A stretch of 64,000 nucleotides of DNA from Phycicoccus endophyticus (GCF_011326735.1 NZ_JAANCN010000004.1:1-64000); one strand, 5' to 3'; positions 16,952 to 28,111 are shown, numbered from the stretch's first letter. Notes: generated by a model not told the origin, from the sequence alone. Numbers and translations: made by a program.

Positions 16952-18316
16952 TCAGCCGCCGAGCCTCACCGGGTTGACGAGGTCGGCGTAGATGAGCAGG
17001 ACCGAGACGCCGATGAGGACCACCGCCACCGAGTACGCGACCGGCAGCGCCTTGGCGACGTCGACGTAGCCGGGGTCGGGAGCGCGCCGCAGCCGGGCCC
17101 ACCCCCGCTTGGTCCCCTCCCAGAGGGCACCCGCGACGTGCCCTCCGTCCAGCGGCAGCAGCGGCACGAGGTTGAAGACGAACAGCATGAGGTTGAGGGA
17201 GGCGAGCAGCCCGACGAGGAACCACAGCCGGTCACCGACCGAGCTGCCGGTGAGGGCGTCGAGCTTGCCGGCCGAGGCGTCGCCGGCGACCCGGCCCACG
17301 CCGACGACGGAGATCGGCCCGTCGACCTCGCGCTCGGCGCCGCCGAACGCCGCGTCCCACACCCCGACCATCCGCTGCGGCACCTCGACGAGCGCCTGCG
17401 CGGTCCGGGTGACACTCGACCACAGCAGCCCGGGCACGGCCGTCACCGGCTGGCGCACGTAGGCCGTGGGTGCGGCGGTGGTCACCCCGAGGAAGCCGGC
17501 CTGGGTCGTCTCGACCGTGCCGTCGGCCCGGGTGACGGGGAGGCCGTCGTCGTCGAGGACGGCGACCGTGTTGGAGATCGGGGTCGCCGTGAGGGTCACC
17601 CGCTGCCCGTCCCGCTCGACGACGATCTGCACCGGGCGCCCCGTCGCGGGACGGATGAGCGTGCCGACGTCCTCGTTGCTCTCGACCGGCTGCCCGGCGA
17701 TCGTCACGAGTCGGTCGCCGGCCTGCAGCCCGGCCACGAGGGCCGGCGTGGACTCCCGGCCCTCGCACGAGGTCGTGTCCGCGGCAGCTGTCGCCGGGAC
17801 GACACACCGCGCCACCGAGACGACCTCCGCACCGGGCTGGGGCGTCGAGATGCCGTGGACGGTGGCGAGGAGGGTGAGCAGCACGACCCCGATGACCAGG
17901 TTCATGCTCGGCCCACCGAGCATGACGAGGACCTTCTGCCACACGCGCAGCCGGTAGAAGACCCGGTGCTCGTCACCAGGCCGGACCTCCTCGAGGCTGG
18001 CGGCCCGGGCCTCGTCCATGAGCTGGCTGAACCGCCCGGTGCTCGAGGCCCGCAGCATGCCCGGGGCGTCGCCGGCACGCGGTGGGAACATCCCGATCAT
18101 CCGGATGTAGCCGCCGAGCGGCACGGCCTTGACCCCGTACTCGGTCTCCCCCCGCCGCCGCGACCAGACGGTGGGGCCGAAGCCGACCATGTACTGCGTC
18201 ACCCGCACGCCGAAGCGCTTGGCGGGGACGAGGTGGCCGACCTCGTGCAGCGCGATCGACAGGGCCACACCGGCGGTCATGGCGAGCACGCCGAGGACGA
18301 AGGCCAGCGTCGTCAC
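16952..18316 (-). CDS. Site-2 (M50) membrane zinc metalloprotease, RseP/Rip1 family
   Basis: The product is 454 residues. The zinc motif HEVGH lies in the first membrane helix ([22 protein letters not shown], shown in part). A PDZ domain is central (about residues 200-290: [26 protein letters not shown]), and the second catalytic motif [14 protein letters not shown] is near residue 390. Such proteases cleave anti-sigma factors or other membrane substrates within the bilayer (Rip1 in mycobacteria). Its GTG overlaps the dxr stop by 4 nt, so the two are translationally coupled, a conserved arrangement. Confidence 0.92.
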   Translation of the reverse strand: MTTLAFVLGVLAMTAGVALSIALHEVGHLVPAKRFGVRVTQYMVGFGPTVWSRRRGETEYGVKAVPLGGYIRMIGMFPPRAGDAPGMLRASSTGRFSQLMDEARAASLEEVRPGDEHRVFYRLRVWQKVLVMLGGPSMNLVIGVVLLTLLATVHGISTPQPGAEVVSVARCVVPATAAADTTSCEGRESTPALVAGLQAGDRLVTIAGQPVESNEDVGTLIRPATGRPVQIVVERDGQRVTLTATPISNTVAVLDDDGLPVTRADGTVETTQAGFLGVTTAAPTAYVRQPVTAVPGLLWSSVTRTAQALVEVPQRMVGVWDAAFGGAEREVDGPISVVGVGRVAGDASAGKLDALTGSSVGDRLWFLVGLLASLNLMLFVFNLVPLLPLDGGHVAGALWEGTKRGWARLRRAPDPGYVDVAKALPVAYSVAVVLIGVSVLLIYADLVNPVRLGG

Positions 18317-19509
18317 GGGGGTCCTCCCGAGGTCTGGGCGGTCGGCAGGCCCAGCAGGGTCCGCGCGCGGTCACGTGCCCACCGGTCGGCGGCGAGCACC
18401 GAGTCAACGCTCGAGGCGTCGTGTTCGCTCCCAGTGTGCGCCTCGAGGACCCGCTCGACGGTCTCGACGATCGCCGTGAACCCGATGAGCCGGTCGTGGA
18501 AGGCGTCGACGGCCACCTCGTTCGCCGCGTTGTACACCGCCGGCGCGGCGCCGCCGGCGCGCCCCGCCTCGCGGGCGAGCCGGACCGCCGGGAACGCCTC
18601 GTCGTCGAGCGGGTGGAACTCCCAGGTCTGCGCGCGGCTCCAGTCGCACGGCACGTCGACCTCGACGAGGCGCTCGGGCCAGGAGAGGCCGAGGGCGATG
18701 GGGACGAGCATCCGGGGCGGCCCGAGCTGGGCGAGGGTCGAGCCGTCGTGGAACTCGACCATCGAGTGCACCTGCTGCTGGGGGTGGACGACGACGTCGA
18801 TGCGCTCGTCGGGGATGCCGAAGAGCAGCTGGGCCTCGATCACCTCGAGCCCCTTGTTGACCAGGGTCGCCGAGTTCGTCGTGATGACCCGGCCCATGGC
18901 GAAGTTGGGGTGGGCGAGCGCCTGCTGCGGGGTGACGTCGGCGAGCTCGGCCCGGGACCGGCCCCGGAAGGGGCCACCGCTGGCGGTGAGGACGAGCCGG
19001 CGCACCTCCTCGGCACGGCCCCCCCGCAGGCACTGCGCGATCGCGCTGTGCTCGGAGTCGACGGGCACGATCTGCCCCGGCGCCGCGGCCGCGGTGACCA
19101 GCGGACCACCGACGATGAGCGACTCCTTGTTCGCCAGGGCGAGGGTCGAGCCGGCGCCGAGCGCCGCGAGGGTGGGGCGCAGGCCGATCGAGCCGGTGAT
19201 GCCGTTGAGGACGACGTCCGCGCCGCAGGCCGCCGCCACCGTCGCGGCGTCCTCGCCGACGAGGATTTCGGGACGGTAGGACGGGTCGCCGGCGGCGGCG
19301 ACCGCCGCGGCGAGCTCCTCGGCGCTGCCGCGGGCCGCCACGACGAGGGGTGCCCTGGTCGCGGCCGCCTGCTCGGCGAGCAGGGCGGTGTTGCCGCCCG
19401 CCGAAAGAGCGGTGACCCGGAAACGGCCAGGGTGGGCGGCGACCACCTCGAGCGCCTGGGTGCCGATCGACCCGGTCGAGCCGAGGACGGCGACGGTGCG
19501 GGGGCTCAC
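18313..19509 (-). CDS. dxr: 1-deoxy-D-xylulose 5-phosphate reductoisomerase
   Basis: The product is 398 residues from GTG 19509. Signatures: N-terminal NADPH loop [27 protein letters not shown], metal/substrate loop [24 protein letters not shown] and [22 protein letters not shown] (partly quoted). It makes 2-C-methyl-D-erythritol 4-phosphate, the committed step of the MEP pathway. With ispG nearby this shows that the organism makes isoprenoids by the MEP route. Confidence 0.96.
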   Translation of the reverse strand: MSPRTVAVLGSTGSIGTQALEVVAAHPGRFRVTALSAGGNTALLAEQAAATRAPLVVAARGSAEELAAAVAAAGDPSYRPEILVGEDAATVAAACGADVVLNGITGSIGLRPTLAALGAGSTLALANKESLIVGGPLVTAAAAPGQIVPVDSEHSAIAQCLRGGRAEEVRRLVLTASGGPFRGRSRAELADVTPQQALAHPNFAMGRVITTNSATLVNKGLEVIEAQLLFGIPDERIDVVVHPQQQVHSMVEFHDGSTLAQLGPPRMLVPIALGLSWPERLVEVDVPCDWSRAQTWEFHPLDDEAFPAVRLAREAGRAGGAAPAVYNAANEVAVDAFHDRLIGFTAIVETVERVLEAHTGSEHDASSVDSVLAADRWARDRARTLLGLPTAQTSGGPP

Positions 19510-19556
19510 GCCGCCCCATCCTGCCCCATGCGTCCCGCCGACTCGCGGGCCCGGGG

Positions 19557-21017
19557 TCAGGTGGCGATGCCGACGTACTTGACCTCGAGGTACTCCTCGA
19601 TGCCCTCGAAGCCTCCCTCGCGGCCGAAGCCGGACTGCTTGACGCCACCGAAGGGTGCCGCGGGGTTGGAGACGATGCCGGTGTTCACCCCGACCATGCC
19701 GAACTCCAGCGCCTCGGCGACCCGCAGCACCCGCGCGTTGTCCCGCGTGAACAGGTACCCGACGAGGCCGTACTCGGTGGCGTTGGCGCGCTCGACCGCC
19801 TCGGCCTCGTCCCGGAAGGTGCACACGGGCGCGACCGGTCCGAAGATCTCCTCGGTGAGGCAGCGGCTCCCCTCGGGCACGTCGGCGAGCACGGTGGGCG
19901 CGTAGAAGTGGCCGCGGCCGGGCACGGGGGCTCCGCCGGTGAGCACCCGGGCTCCTCGGCCGACGGCGTCCTCGACGAGGTCGTGGACGCCGGCACGCGC
20001 CTTCTCGGTGATCAGCGGCCCGACGTCGACCCCCTTCTTCGTGCCCTTGCCGACGGTGAGCGCGCCCATCCGCTCGGCCAGCCGGCGCGAGAACTCCGCG
20101 GCGACGTCCTCGTGGACGAAGAACCGGTTGGCCGCGGTGCACGCCTCGCCGATGTTGCGCATCTTGGCGAGCATCGCGCCCTCGACGGCCGCGTCGAGGT
20201 CGGCGTCCTCGAAGACGAGGAAGGGGGCGTTGCCCCCGAGCTCCATCGAGAGCCGCAGCAGCTGCTGGGCGGACTGCTCGACGAGCCGGCGGCCCACGGC
20301 GGTGGACCCGGTGAAGGTGAGCTTGCGCAGCCGGGGGTCGCGGATGACCGGCTCGCAGACGCCGCCGCTGTCGGTGGTCGTCACGACGTTGAGCACGCCC
20401 TCGGGCAGCCCCGCCTCGATGAGGATGTCCGCGAGCAGCAGCATCGTCAGCGGGGTCTCGGCCGCCGGCTTGACGACCATGGTGCAGCCCGCGGCGACGG
20501 CGGGGGCGATCTTGCGGGTCCCCATGGCCAGCGGGAAGTTCCACGGCGTGATCATCAGCGTGGGCCCGACCGGCTGGGCCATCGTCACCAGCCGGGTGGC
20601 ACCGTTGGGCGCCACGGCGTAGCGGCCGTGGACGCGCACCGCCTCCTCGGAGAACCACCGGAGGAACTCGGCCCCGTAGGTGACCTCCCCGCGGGCCTCG
20701 GGCAGGGTCTTGCCCATCTCGAGCGTCATGAGCAGCGCGAGCTCCTCGGCACGGGCGGTGACCAGCTCGAAGGCCCGGCGCAGGATCTCGCCGCGCTCCC
20801 GGGGTGGCGTCGCGGCCCAGGACGCCTGGGCACCGGCCGCCGCGGCGAGCGCCGCCAGGCCGTCCTCGGGGGTGGCGTCCGCGCAGGTGGCCAGGGTCGC
20901 CCCGCTGCTCGGGTCGTGGACCTCGAACCGGGCACCGCCGCTGGCCTCGCGCCACCGGCCCCCGACGAGCAGGCGGGTGGGGACGGACGCGAGCAGGTCC
21001 TTCTGGGTGGTCGCCAT
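19557..21017 (-). CDS. gabD: NAD(P)-dependent succinate-semialdehyde dehydrogenase
   Basis: The product is 486 residues. It is an aldehyde dehydrogenase with [21 protein letters not shown], the [17 protein letters not shown] glutamate motif and the catalytic cysteine in [16 protein letters not shown]. The C-terminus [20 protein letters not shown] is typical of GabD-like enzymes. It would oxidise succinate semialdehyde to succinate, the last step of putrescine/GABA breakdown. This fits its place next to polyamine transport and gamma-aminobutyraldehyde dehydrogenase genes. Confidence 0.88.
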   Translation of the reverse strand: MATTQKDLLASVPTRLLVGGRWREASGGARFEVHDPSSGATLATCADATPEDGLAALAAAAGAQASWAATPPRERGEILRRAFELVTARAEELALLMTLEMGKTLPEARGEVTYGAEFLRWFSEEAVRVHGRYAVAPNGATRLVTMAQPVGPTLMITPWNFPLAMGTRKIAPAVAAGCTMVVKPAAETPLTMLLLADILIEAGLPEGVLNVVTTTDSGGVCEPVIRDPRLRKLTFTGSTAVGRRLVEQSAQQLLRLSMELGGNAPFLVFEDADLDAAVEGAMLAKMRNIGEACTAANRFFVHEDVAAEFSRRLAERMGALTVGKGTKKGVDVGPLITEKARAGVHDLVEDAVGRGARVLTGGAPVPGRGHFYAPTVLADVPEGSRCLTEEIFGPVAPVCTFRDEAEAVERANATEYGLVGYLFTRDNARVLRVAEALEFGMVGVNTGIVSNPAAPFGGVKQSGFGREGGFEGIEEYLEVKYVGIAT

Positions 21018-21102
21018 GGGGTCTCCCTCGGGTCGGCGGACGGCGCTGCGCTGCGCCGGTGGGACGAGCGTAGGACGCTGCGGGGCGCGCCCGGGCGCCG
21101 GG

Positions 21103-22368
21103 TCAGCGGTCCTCCATCCCCCACGGCGAGCCGTAGCCCTGCGGCCGGGGGGCGGCGAGCAGGTCGAGGAAGGGGAGCGCGTCGAAGGCCTCCGGCCCGA
21201 GCACGCCGGCTCCCGACCACGTCCCCGCGGCGAGCAGCTCGAGGGCGACCACCGGGTTGAGCGCGGTCTGCCAGACCACGCACTGGCTCTCGTACTCGCG
21301 CATCGAGTCGGCGTTGTCGACCACGTGGTAGAGGTAGGTCCGCCGGGGCGCGCCGTCGGTCCCGGTGCCGGTGACCCACAGCCCGGCGCACGTGCGCCCC
21401 TCCATCCGTGGGCCGATGGTCAGCGGGTCGGGCAGGACGGCGGCGACGACGTCCCGGGGGCTGACCTGCACCCCCCGGACGGTCACCGGCTCGGTGCGGT
21501 CCAGGCCGAGGGTGTGCAGCGTGCGCAGGATGCCGACCATCTCCTCACCGAGGCCGTACTTGAAGGTCACCCGCTCGGCGTCGAGCCAGCGGGGCATGAG
21601 GAGGACCTCCTCGTGCTCGACGTGCACGCACTCGACCGGGCCGATGCCCTCCGGGAAGTCGAACACCTCCGGCTCGCTGAACGGCGGGAGGGTGAACCAG
21701 CCACCGTCGGGCTCGTCGGCGCGGGCCTTCTCCCAGACGACCGGCGGGTTGAGGCACTCCTCGATCGTGGTCCACATCGAGAACCCCGGCGCGAACACCT
21801 CGCGGCCCTCCTCGTCGCGGACGACGAGGTTGGCGCCGTCCCGGGTCCCGAGCTCCTCGATCCGCGAGAACAGGTGGTCGGCGGCGTAGCGGGCGAAGAC
21901 GTCCGAGAGCCCCGGCTCGACGCCGATGCCCACGAGCGCGAGCCGCCCCGCGGCCTCCCACTCCCCCGTGCGCGCGAACTGCTCGTCGCCGAGCTTGACC
22001 CCGACCCGGGCGTGGGGCTGGTCGGGGTGGGGACGCGAGAGGCTCATCGCCATGTCGAGGTAGTGCGCCCCGGCCCGCCCGACGCCCTCGAAGATCGACA
22101 CGACGAACCGTGGGTCGACGGCGTTGAGGACGTGCGTCGCCCCGACCTCGCGCACGAGCGCCTCGACGGCGGCGACGTCCGAGGCGTCGACCTGCCGGGC
22201 CGAGAACCGGCTCTCGCCCTCGCGGCGGGCGGTGGCCGCGGCCGCGGTCCGTTCGGCCCGAGCGGCGTCGTGGTCGGCGACGACCCAGGCCTCGAAGAAG
22301 TCGCGGTCGGCGGCGATCCGGGCCGCCGCGTCGCCGACCCCGCCGGCACCGATCATGAGGACACGCAC
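21103..22368 (-). CDS. Saccharopine dehydrogenase-like oxidoreductase
   Basis: The product is 421 residues from GTG 22368, which has an AAGGGG ribosome site 6 nt upstream. The N-terminal Rossmann motif is VLMIGAGGVGDAAARIAADR. The middle region (GIGVEPGLSDVFARYAADHL) and the C-terminal catalytic-type domain match the saccharopine dehydrogenase superfamily, which also contains lysine 6-dehydrogenase, carboxynorspermidine dehydrogenase and homospermidine synthase. Being 17 bp downstream of potC and upstream of gabD, a polyamine substrate is likely, but the reaction is unassigned. Confidence 0.75.
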   Translation of the reverse strand: MRVLMIGAGGVGDAAARIAADRDFFEAWVVADHDAARAERTAAAATARREGESRFSARQVDASDVAAVEALVREVGATHVLNAVDPRFVVSIFEGVGRAGAHYLDMAMSLSRPHPDQPHARVGVKLGDEQFARTGEWEAAGRLALVGIGVEPGLSDVFARYAADHLFSRIEELGTRDGANLVVRDEEGREVFAPGFSMWTTIEECLNPPVVWEKARADEPDGGWFTLPPFSEPEVFDFPEGIGPVECVHVEHEEVLLMPRWLDAERVTFKYGLGEEMVGILRTLHTLGLDRTEPVTVRGVQVSPRDVVAAVLPDPLTIGPRMEGRTCAGLWVTGTGTDGAPRRTYLYHVVDNADSMREYESQCVVWQTALNPVVALELLAAGTWSGAGVLGPEAFDALPFLDLLAAPRPQGYGSPWGMEDR

Positions 22369-22385
22369 GAGGAACCCCTTCCGGG

Positions 22386-23189
22386 TCAGCGCCGGCGCGC
22401 GGAGGCGACCAGCTGGCCGAGGACCACGAGCGCGAGCGCGATGACGAACATGGAGAAGCCGATGACGTTGGCCTGGGCGGGGATGCCGCGCAGGTAGGAG
22501 ACGTAGACGAACTTCGGGAACGTCGTCTCGTTGCCGGAGACGAAGTTGGTGATGATGAAGTCGTCGAAAGACAGCGAGAAGGACAGCAGGGCGGCGCCGA
22601 CGATGCCCGGCAGCACGAGCGGGAAGGTCACCCGCCAGAAGGTGGCGCCCGGGCCCGCGTACAGGTCCTGGGCGGCCTCCTCGATGCGGGGGTCGAGGCT
22701 CTGCAGCCGGGCCTTGACCGTGACGACGACGAAGCTGATGCAGAACATGATGTGCGCGATGAGGATCGTCCAGAACCCGAGGGCGAGCCCGACCCGGGAG
22801 AAGCCCTGGACGAAGATCGTCAGGAGGCTGGCGCCGAGGACGATCTCGGGGGTGGCCATCGGCACGAAGACGAGCACGTTGCTCGCCGACCGGCCGCGGA
22901 AGCGGTGACGGACGAGCGCGAAGGCGAGCAGGGTGCCGAGGACGGTCGCCATGAGGGTGGCGAGCACGCCGATGCGCAGCGAGACCCCGAGCGCCTCGCA
23001 GACTCCCGGCGCGCCGCACGGGTCCCGCCAGTGCTTCAGGGTCGGGCTGCCCTGCGGGTTCCAGACGATGTTGGACTTGCGGTAGTTGTTGAAGGAGAAG
23101 ACGAAGGTGTAGGCGACCGGCAGGAACAGGTAGAGCAGGACCAGGAGCGCGACGAGGACCGAGAAGCGGTCCCTGACCCAGCGGGTCAC
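22386..23189 (-). CDS. potC: Polyamine ABC transporter permease, PotC type
   Basis: The product is 267 residues with six membrane helices. The permease EAA loop is EEAAQDLYAGPGATFWRVTFPLVLPGI (quoted in part), and the sequence FSLSFDDFIITNFVSG is characteristic of PotC. Its start overlaps the potB-like stop by 4 nt. It pairs with the upstream permease to form the spermidine/putrescine importer channel. Confidence 0.9.
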   Translation of the reverse strand: MTRWVRDRFSVLVALLVLLYLFLPVAYTFVFSFNNYRKSNIVWNPQGSPTLKHWRDPCGAPGVCEALGVSLRIGVLATLMATVLGTLLAFALVRHRFRGRSASNVLVFVPMATPEIVLGASLLTIFVQGFSRVGLALGFWTILIAHIMFCISFVVVTVKARLQSLDPRIEEAAQDLYAGPGATFWRVTFPLVLPGIVGAALLSFSLSFDDFIITNFVSGNETTFPKFVYVSYLRGIPAQANVIGFSMFVIALALVVLGQLVASARRR

Positions 23190-24103
23190 AGCAGCTCCTC
23201 CGTCCCGAACCGGCGCACGTAGACGAAGACCATGGCGAGGATGAGCGCCATGAGCGTGAACGAGAGCGCCGCCGCCACGGGGAAGCCACCGAGCACCTTG
23301 AAGAACTGGCTCTCGATGACGTTGCCGACCATCTTGGTGTCGTCGGCGCCGAGCAGGTCGGCGTTGACGTAGTCGCCGGCGGCCGGGATGAACGTCAGCA
23401 GGGTCCCGGCGAGCACACCCGGCGCCGACATCGGCAGGGTCACCGTGCGGAAGGTGGTGAACCCGTTGGCGTACAGGTCACCGCCCGCCTCGATGACCCG
23501 GTGGTCGGCCCGCTCGAGCGAGGCGTAGATCGGCAGCACCATGAAGGGCAGGAAGTTGTACGTCAGCCCCGCGACGACCGCCGCCCAGGTCTCGGTGATG
23601 TGCCCGCCCGGCAGCAGGTGGAGGGCGTTGAGAGTGCTCGCCACCGGCCCCTCGTCGGCGAGGATCTGCCGCCAGGCCACCGTGCGGAGGATGAACGAGG
23701 TGAAGAACGGGGCGATGACGGCGATGAGCATGACGTTGCGCCACCGGCCCACCTTGAACGCCATCGCGTACGCGAGCGGGTAGGCCAGGACGAACGCGAA
23801 GAAGGTCGCGAGCGCCGCGAAGAGCAGCGAGCGGCCGAACTGCGGCGCGAAGTCGGTGAGCGCACGCAGGTAGTTGCCCGCGTTGACGTCCCGGTAGTAG
23901 TAGCCGGGGTACCCGGGGAACTGTGACTGCAGGCTCACCGTGAACAGCTGCACGAGGGGCACGACGAAGAAGACGAGCAGCCACAGCCCACCGGGCAGGA
24001 GCAGCAGGTACGGGACCCAGCGCCGGCCGGGGCGCTCCTGGTCGTCCGCGGGGGGTGTGGGCCCTCCCCCGCCGGCCTGCCCGACGTGGGCGAGGGCGGT
24101 CAT
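23186..24103 (-). CDS. potB: Polyamine ABC transporter permease, PotB type
   Basis: The product is 305 residues from ATG 24103, overlapping the ATPase stop (ATGA). After a cytosolic N-terminus it has six hydrophobic segments. The EAA loop reads EAGGDLYANGFTTFRTVTLPMSAPG, followed by FIPAAGDYVNADLLGADDTKMVGN, a PotB signature region. Forms the membrane channel with PotC. Confidence 0.9.
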   Translation of the reverse strand: MTALAHVGQAGGGGPTPPADDQERPGRRWVPYLLLLPGGLWLLVFFVVPLVQLFTVSLQSQFPGYPGYYYRDVNAGNYLRALTDFAPQFGRSLLFAALATFFAFVLAYPLAYAMAFKVGRWRNVMLIAVIAPFFTSFILRTVAWRQILADEGPVASTLNALHLLPGGHITETWAAVVAGLTYNFLPFMVLPIYASLERADHRVIEAGGDLYANGFTTFRTVTLPMSAPGVLAGTLLTFIPAAGDYVNADLLGADDTKMVGNVIESQFFKVLGGFPVAAALSFTLMALILAMVFVYVRRFGTEELL

Positions 24104-25239
24104 CCGGTCGCCTCCGCGGCCGCCGCCGCCTCGGCCTCGTCGAGGGGCACGGTGAAGGCGTGCGCGGGGTTCCACGAGATCCACACCTCGTCGCCGGGGC
24201 GCAGGTCGACCGGGTCGACGTCGAGGTTCTGCTCGTAGCAGCTCCACACGGTGCCGCTCGGGAGCCGCACGAGGTACTCGGTGGCGACGCCGGTGAACGA
24301 GACGTCCAGGACGGTGCCCCGCACGTCGTCGCCGGTGCCCTCGGGTGCCTCGCGCAGCACCCTGACCTTCTCCGGGCGGATCCCGAACAGCACCGCGCCC
24401 TCGCGGGCCTGGGCCCGCGAGAGCGGCACCGTGACCGTCGTGCCCTGCACCTCGGCGCTCAGGTGCTCGCCGTCCCGCCCGAGCACCGTCCCGGCGCCGA
24501 GGTTGGACCGGCCGACGAAGTTGGCGACGAAGGCCGTCCGCGGCAGGTCGTAGAGCTCGGCGGGCGCCCCCATCTGCTCGATCCGGCCGTGGTTCATCAC
24601 CGCGACCGTGTCGGCCATCGTCATGGCCTCCTCCTGGTCGTGGGTGACGTGGACGAACGTCAGCCCGACCTCGGTCTGGATGCGTTTGAGCTCGACCTGC
24701 AGCTGCCGGCGCAGCTTGAGGTCGAGGGCGCCGAGCGGCTCGTCGAGCAGGAGCACCTCGGGACGGTTGACGAGGGCCCGGGCCAGCGCCACCCGCTGCT
24801 GCTGCCCGCCGGAGAGCTGGGCCGGCTTGCGGGAGGCGAGGTGGTCGACCTCGACGAGGGCGAGCGCCTCGTCGGCGAGCGCGCCCGCCTCGCGCACCCG
24901 ACGCCGCGTGGGCCCGAAGGCGACGTTGTCGCGCACCGTGAGGTGGGGGAAGAGCGCATAGCTCTGGAAGACCGTGTTCACCGGGCGCTCGAAGGGCCGG
25001 CTACCGGTGAGGTCGGTGTCGCCGATGAGCACCCGCCCCGAGGTGGGCTGCTCGAGCCCGGCGACCATCCGCAACGTCGTCGTCTTGCCGCAGCCGGAGG
25101 GGCCGAGCAGGGCGAAGAAGGACCCGCGCGGCACGAGCAGGTCGAGGTCGTCGACCGCCGTGAAGCCGCCGAAGGACTTCGTCACCGACTCCAGGCGCAG
25201 GTCGCCCGTCGCCTCGCGCACACCACTGCTGCGTGCCAT
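24100..25239 (-). CDS. potA: Polyamine ABC transporter ATPase
   Basis: The product is 379 residues from ATG 25239. Walker A is GPSGCGKTT, the signature [15 protein letters not shown], Walker [13 protein letters not shown] and the switch histidine [10 protein letters not shown]-terminal TOBE domain follows (residues about 290-370), as in PotA and other MOI-type importers. It powers uptake through PotB and PotC. The start codon overlaps the potD stop (TGATG). Confidence 0.93.
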   Translation of the reverse strand: MARSSGVREATGDLRLESVTKSFGGFTAVDDLDLLVPRGSFFALLGPSGCGKTTTLRMVAGLEQPTSGRVLIGDTDLTGSRPFERPVNTVFQSYALFPHLTVRDNVAFGPTRRRVREAGALADEALALVEVDHLASRKPAQLSGGQQQRVALARALVNRPEVLLLDEPLGALDLKLRRQLQVELKRIQTEVGLTFVHVTHDQEEAMTMADTVAVMNHGRIEQMGAPAELYDLPRTAFVANFVGRSNLGAGTVLGRDGEHLSAEVQGTTVTVPLSRAQAREGAVLFGIRPEKVRVLREAPEGTGDDVRGTVLDVSFTGVATEYLVRLPSGTVWSCYEQNLDVDPVDLRPGDEVWISWNPAHAFTVPLDEAEAAAAAEATG

Positions 25240-26480
25240 CAGTTGCCCATCACCTTCTGCCAGAGGGCGCTGTACTCCTGGTCCTCCTCGGGCGTGAGCG
25301 CCCGGAAGCCCTGGATGTTGTTGCGCGCGATGTAGTCCGCGCTCGGGAAGATGAAGGGGCTCTCGGCGAGCTCGGGGTCGGTCTTGGCCAGCTCCTCCTG
25401 CGCCCCCTGCACCGGGCAGACGTAGTTGACCCAGGCGGCGACCTGGGCCGCGACGGCCGGGTCGTAGTAGTAGTTCATCAGGGCCATCGCGTTGCGGCGG
25501 TGGGTCGAGGTGATCGGGACCATCATGTTGTCGCTCCACAGGGTCCCGCCGGACTCGGGGACCGTGAAGGTCCAGTCGTCGTTGCCGGTCTCGGCCCGCA
25601 GGACGAACAGGTCCCCGCTCCACACGATCCCGGCGAGGGCGTTGCCCGACTTGAGGTCCTCGAGGTAGCTGTTGCCCTTGATCCGCCGGATGTACCCCTC
25701 GGACATCTTCTGCTCGACGACCTCGACGGCCTTCTCGAACTCGGCCCGGCCCCAGTCGGAGGTGATGTCGACGCCCTGGCTCTGCATGACGAGCGCGACG
25801 GTGTCGCGGAACTCGGACAGCACGACGATCCGGCCCTTGAGGTCCTCGGTCCACAGGTCATCGAGGGTCCTGATCTCCCGACCCAGCGCGGAGCGGTCGT
25901 AGCCGATGCCGGCGAACCCGGACTGCCAGGTCAGCGAGTGGGTGCGTCCCGGGTCGAAGCTGACGTCCTTGAGGGAGTCCAGCAGGTTCGGGGCGTTGGG
26001 CATCGAGATGATCTCCAGCGGCTGGCACAGCTGGTCGGTGATCACCCGGTTGGCCATCCAGTCGGTGAAGACGAAGATGTCGGCGCCGACGTCCTGCCCG
26101 GCCCGCAGCTGCGGGGCGATCTTGTTGAAGTAGGAGTCGTTGTCCTCGATGTCCTCGGAGTACGTGGCCCGGATGCCGGTCCTGCGCTGGAAGGCCTCGA
26201 GGGTGGGGTAGCGCTTGGTGTCCTCGTCGTAGTCGAGGTAGGCCGTCCAGTTCGACCACCGGACCACCGGCTCGGAGCCGGAGACGTCACGCGGCAGCTC
26301 GAGCTCGGCGGTGCCCGCGGCGGGCGGCTGCGGCGGTGCGCACGCACCGAGGGTCGCGGCGGCGCCCCCGACGGCGGCCACGCCGAGGAGGGAGCGGCGC
26401 GAGACCTGCGAGGCGCGCGCGGCGCGCACCAGGCCCCCGACGGCGGGGTCGAGCGGCGGGCGGAGGCGGCGGGGTGGCAT
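25239..26480 (-). CDS. potD: Polyamine-binding lipoprotein (Tat-exported)
   Basis: The product is 413 residues. The N-terminus contains SRRSLLGVAAVGGAAATLGAC, i.e. a twin-arginine signal followed by a lipobox cysteine, so it is probably folded in the cytosol and exported by Tat, then lipidated. The mature part matches periplasmic binding proteins for putrescine/spermidine (VVRWSNWTAYLDYDEDT, DIFVFTDWMANRVI, DNMMVPITSTHRRNAMALMNYYYDP, the last shown in part). It is the first gene of the potDABC operon and is 11 bp after the aldehyde dehydrogenase gene. Confidence 0.9.
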   Translation of the reverse strand: MPPRRLRPPLDPAVGGLVRAARASQVSRRSLLGVAAVGGAAATLGACAPPQPPAAGTAELELPRDVSGSEPVVRWSNWTAYLDYDEDTKRYPTLEAFQRRTGIRATYSEDIEDNDSYFNKIAPQLRAGQDVGADIFVFTDWMANRVITDQLCQPLEIISMPNAPNLLDSLKDVSFDPGRTHSLTWQSGFAGIGYDRSALGREIRTLDDLWTEDLKGRIVVLSEFRDTVALVMQSQGVDITSDWGRAEFEKAVEVVEQKMSEGYIRRIKGNSYLEDLKSGNALAGIVWSGDLFVLRAETGNDDWTFTVPESGGTLWSDNMMVPITSTHRRNAMALMNYYYDPAVAAQVAAWVNYVCPVQGAQEELAKTDPELAESPFIFPSADYIARNNIQGFRALTPEEDQEYSALWQKVMGN

Positions 26481-26490
26481 CGGCGGGTCC

Positions 26491-27936
26491 TCAGCTGTCG
26501 ATGTTGGCCATGACGTGCTTGACCCGGGTGTAGTCCTCGAAGCCGTACATCGACAGGTCCTTGCCGTACCCGGAGCGCTTGAAGCCCCCGTGCGGCATCT
26601 CGGCGACGAGCGGGATGTGGGTGTTGATCCACACGCACCCGAAGTCGAGGGCCCGCGACATCCGCATGGCGCGCCCAAAGTCCTTGGTCCACACCGAGGA
26701 CGCGAGGCCGTAGTCGACACCGTTGGCCCAGCGCACCGCCTCGTCCTCGTCGGTGAAGCGCTGGACGGTGATGACCGGACCGAAGATCTCGTTCTGCACC
26801 GCCTCGTCGTCCTGGCGCAGCCCGGACACGACGGTGGGCTCGAGGAAGAACCCGTCGCCGAGGGCCGCGACCCGGTTGCCGCCGGCCGCGACCGAGGCGT
26901 GCGAGGGCAGCCGTTCGATGAAGCCGCTCACGCGTTCGAGCTGGGTGGCGTTGTTGACCGGACCGAAGAGGGCGTCCTCGTCGTCGGGCAGGCCCACCGG
27001 CGCCGAGCCCTTCGCGTACTCGGCGAGCGCCGCGACGAAGTCGTCGTGGATGCCGGGGGCGGCGAGCACCCGGGTCGCGGCCGTGCAGTCCTGGCCGGCG
27101 TTGAAGTAGCCGGCGACCGCGATGCCCTCGACCGCCGCCTCGAGGTCGGCGTCGTCGAAGACGACGACCGGTGCCTTGCCCCCGAGCTCGAGGTGCACCC
27201 GCTTGACCGAGGGCGCGGCGCTCGCCGCCACCTCCGCGCCGGCCCGCACCGAACCGGTGATCGCCACGAGCGAGGGGGTCGGGTGCTCGACGACGAGGCG
27301 GCCGGTGTCGCGGTCGCCGGTGACGACGTTCAGGGTGCCCGGCGGCAGGAACTCCGAGGCGATCTGCGCGAGCAGGAGGGTGGACTGCGGGGTGGTCTCG
27401 CTCGGCTTGAGGACCACGGTGTTGCCCGCGGCGAGCGCCGGGGCGATCTTCCACACCGCCATGAGCAGCGGGTAGTTCCAGGGCGTCACCTGACCGACCA
27501 CCCCGATCGGCTCGCGCCGGACCCACGAGGTGTGCCCGGCGAGGTACTCGCCCGCCGCCTTGCCCTCGAGGATGCGCGCGGCGCCGGCGAAGAACCGCAG
27601 CTGGTCGACCATCGGGGGGATCTCCTCGCTCGCGGTGAGCGCCTTGATCTTGCCGGTGTCCTGGGACTCGAGCTCGATGACCTCCTCGGCCCGGGCCTCG
27701 AGGGCGTCGGCGATCTTCAGCAGCGCCTGCTGCCGCTCGCTCGGCGTGCTCCGGCCCCACTCACCGAAGGCGCGCGCCGCGGCGGCATAGGCGGCGTCGA
27801 CGTCCTCGGCGCCGCTGACCGGCGCGGTCGCGACGACCGCCCCGGTCGCCGGGGCGAGGATGTCGGTGGTGGTCTCGGTCCGGGCCTCACGGGGCCCGCC
27901 GTCGACGAAGTTGCGCAGGACGCGTGGGCTGCTCAT
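26491..27936 (-). CDS. patD: Gamma-aminobutyraldehyde dehydrogenase-like aldehyde dehydrogenase
   Basis: The product is 481 residues. The aldehyde dehydrogenase fold shows [22 protein letters not shown] (partly quoted), [18 protein letters not shown] and the catalytic cysteine in [13 protein letters not shown]. The C-terminus [21 protein letters not shown] matches the PatD/Prr group that oxidises 4-aminobutanal to GABA. It leads the minus-strand series towards potDABC and is divergent from the Lrp-type regulator, so it is likely controlled by it. Confidence 0.85.
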   Translation of the reverse strand: MSSPRVLRNFVDGGPREARTETTTDILAPATGAVVATAPVSGAEDVDAAYAAAARAFGEWGRSTPSERQQALLKIADALEARAEEVIELESQDTGKIKALTASEEIPPMVDQLRFFAGAARILEGKAAGEYLAGHTSWVRREPIGVVGQVTPWNYPLLMAVWKIAPALAAGNTVVLKPSETTPQSTLLLAQIASEFLPPGTLNVVTGDRDTGRLVVEHPTPSLVAITGSVRAGAEVAASAAPSVKRVHLELGGKAPVVVFDDADLEAAVEGIAVAGYFNAGQDCTAATRVLAAPGIHDDFVAALAEYAKGSAPVGLPDDEDALFGPVNNATQLERVSGFIERLPSHASVAAGGNRVAALGDGFFLEPTVVSGLRQDDEAVQNEIFGPVITVQRFTDEDEAVRWANGVDYGLASSVWTKDFGRAMRMSRALDFGCVWINTHIPLVAEMPHGGFKRSGYGKDLSMYGFEDYTRVKHVMANIDS

Positions 27937-28111
27937 CTCGGGTGCTCCCAGGGGGGTCGGCGGTCATGCTCGCTGTGCGGGGAGAGTAGTACGCGAGGCC
28001 GCGAAATCACTAGAGTGCTTCCACATTTCTTGGCGGATGGCGTGGGATTGCCCCACCGAACTTGCGGATTCAGTGTGTTTCCTCTTGCGTCGTCGGCGCC
28101 CGCCAGCCACC
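27937..28111. promoter_or_regulatory. Divergent control region of the polyamine genes
   Basis: A 175-bp gap between patD (minus) and the Lrp-type gene (plus). Bases 28005-28080 are markedly richer in A/T than the surrounding genome. A GAAAT ... ATTTC inverted repeat (about 28003-28029) and two TTGGCGGAT/TTGCGGAT direct repeats (about 28031-28065) are visible. These are candidate operators for the regulator; I cannot place the promoters exactly. Confidence 0.5.
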
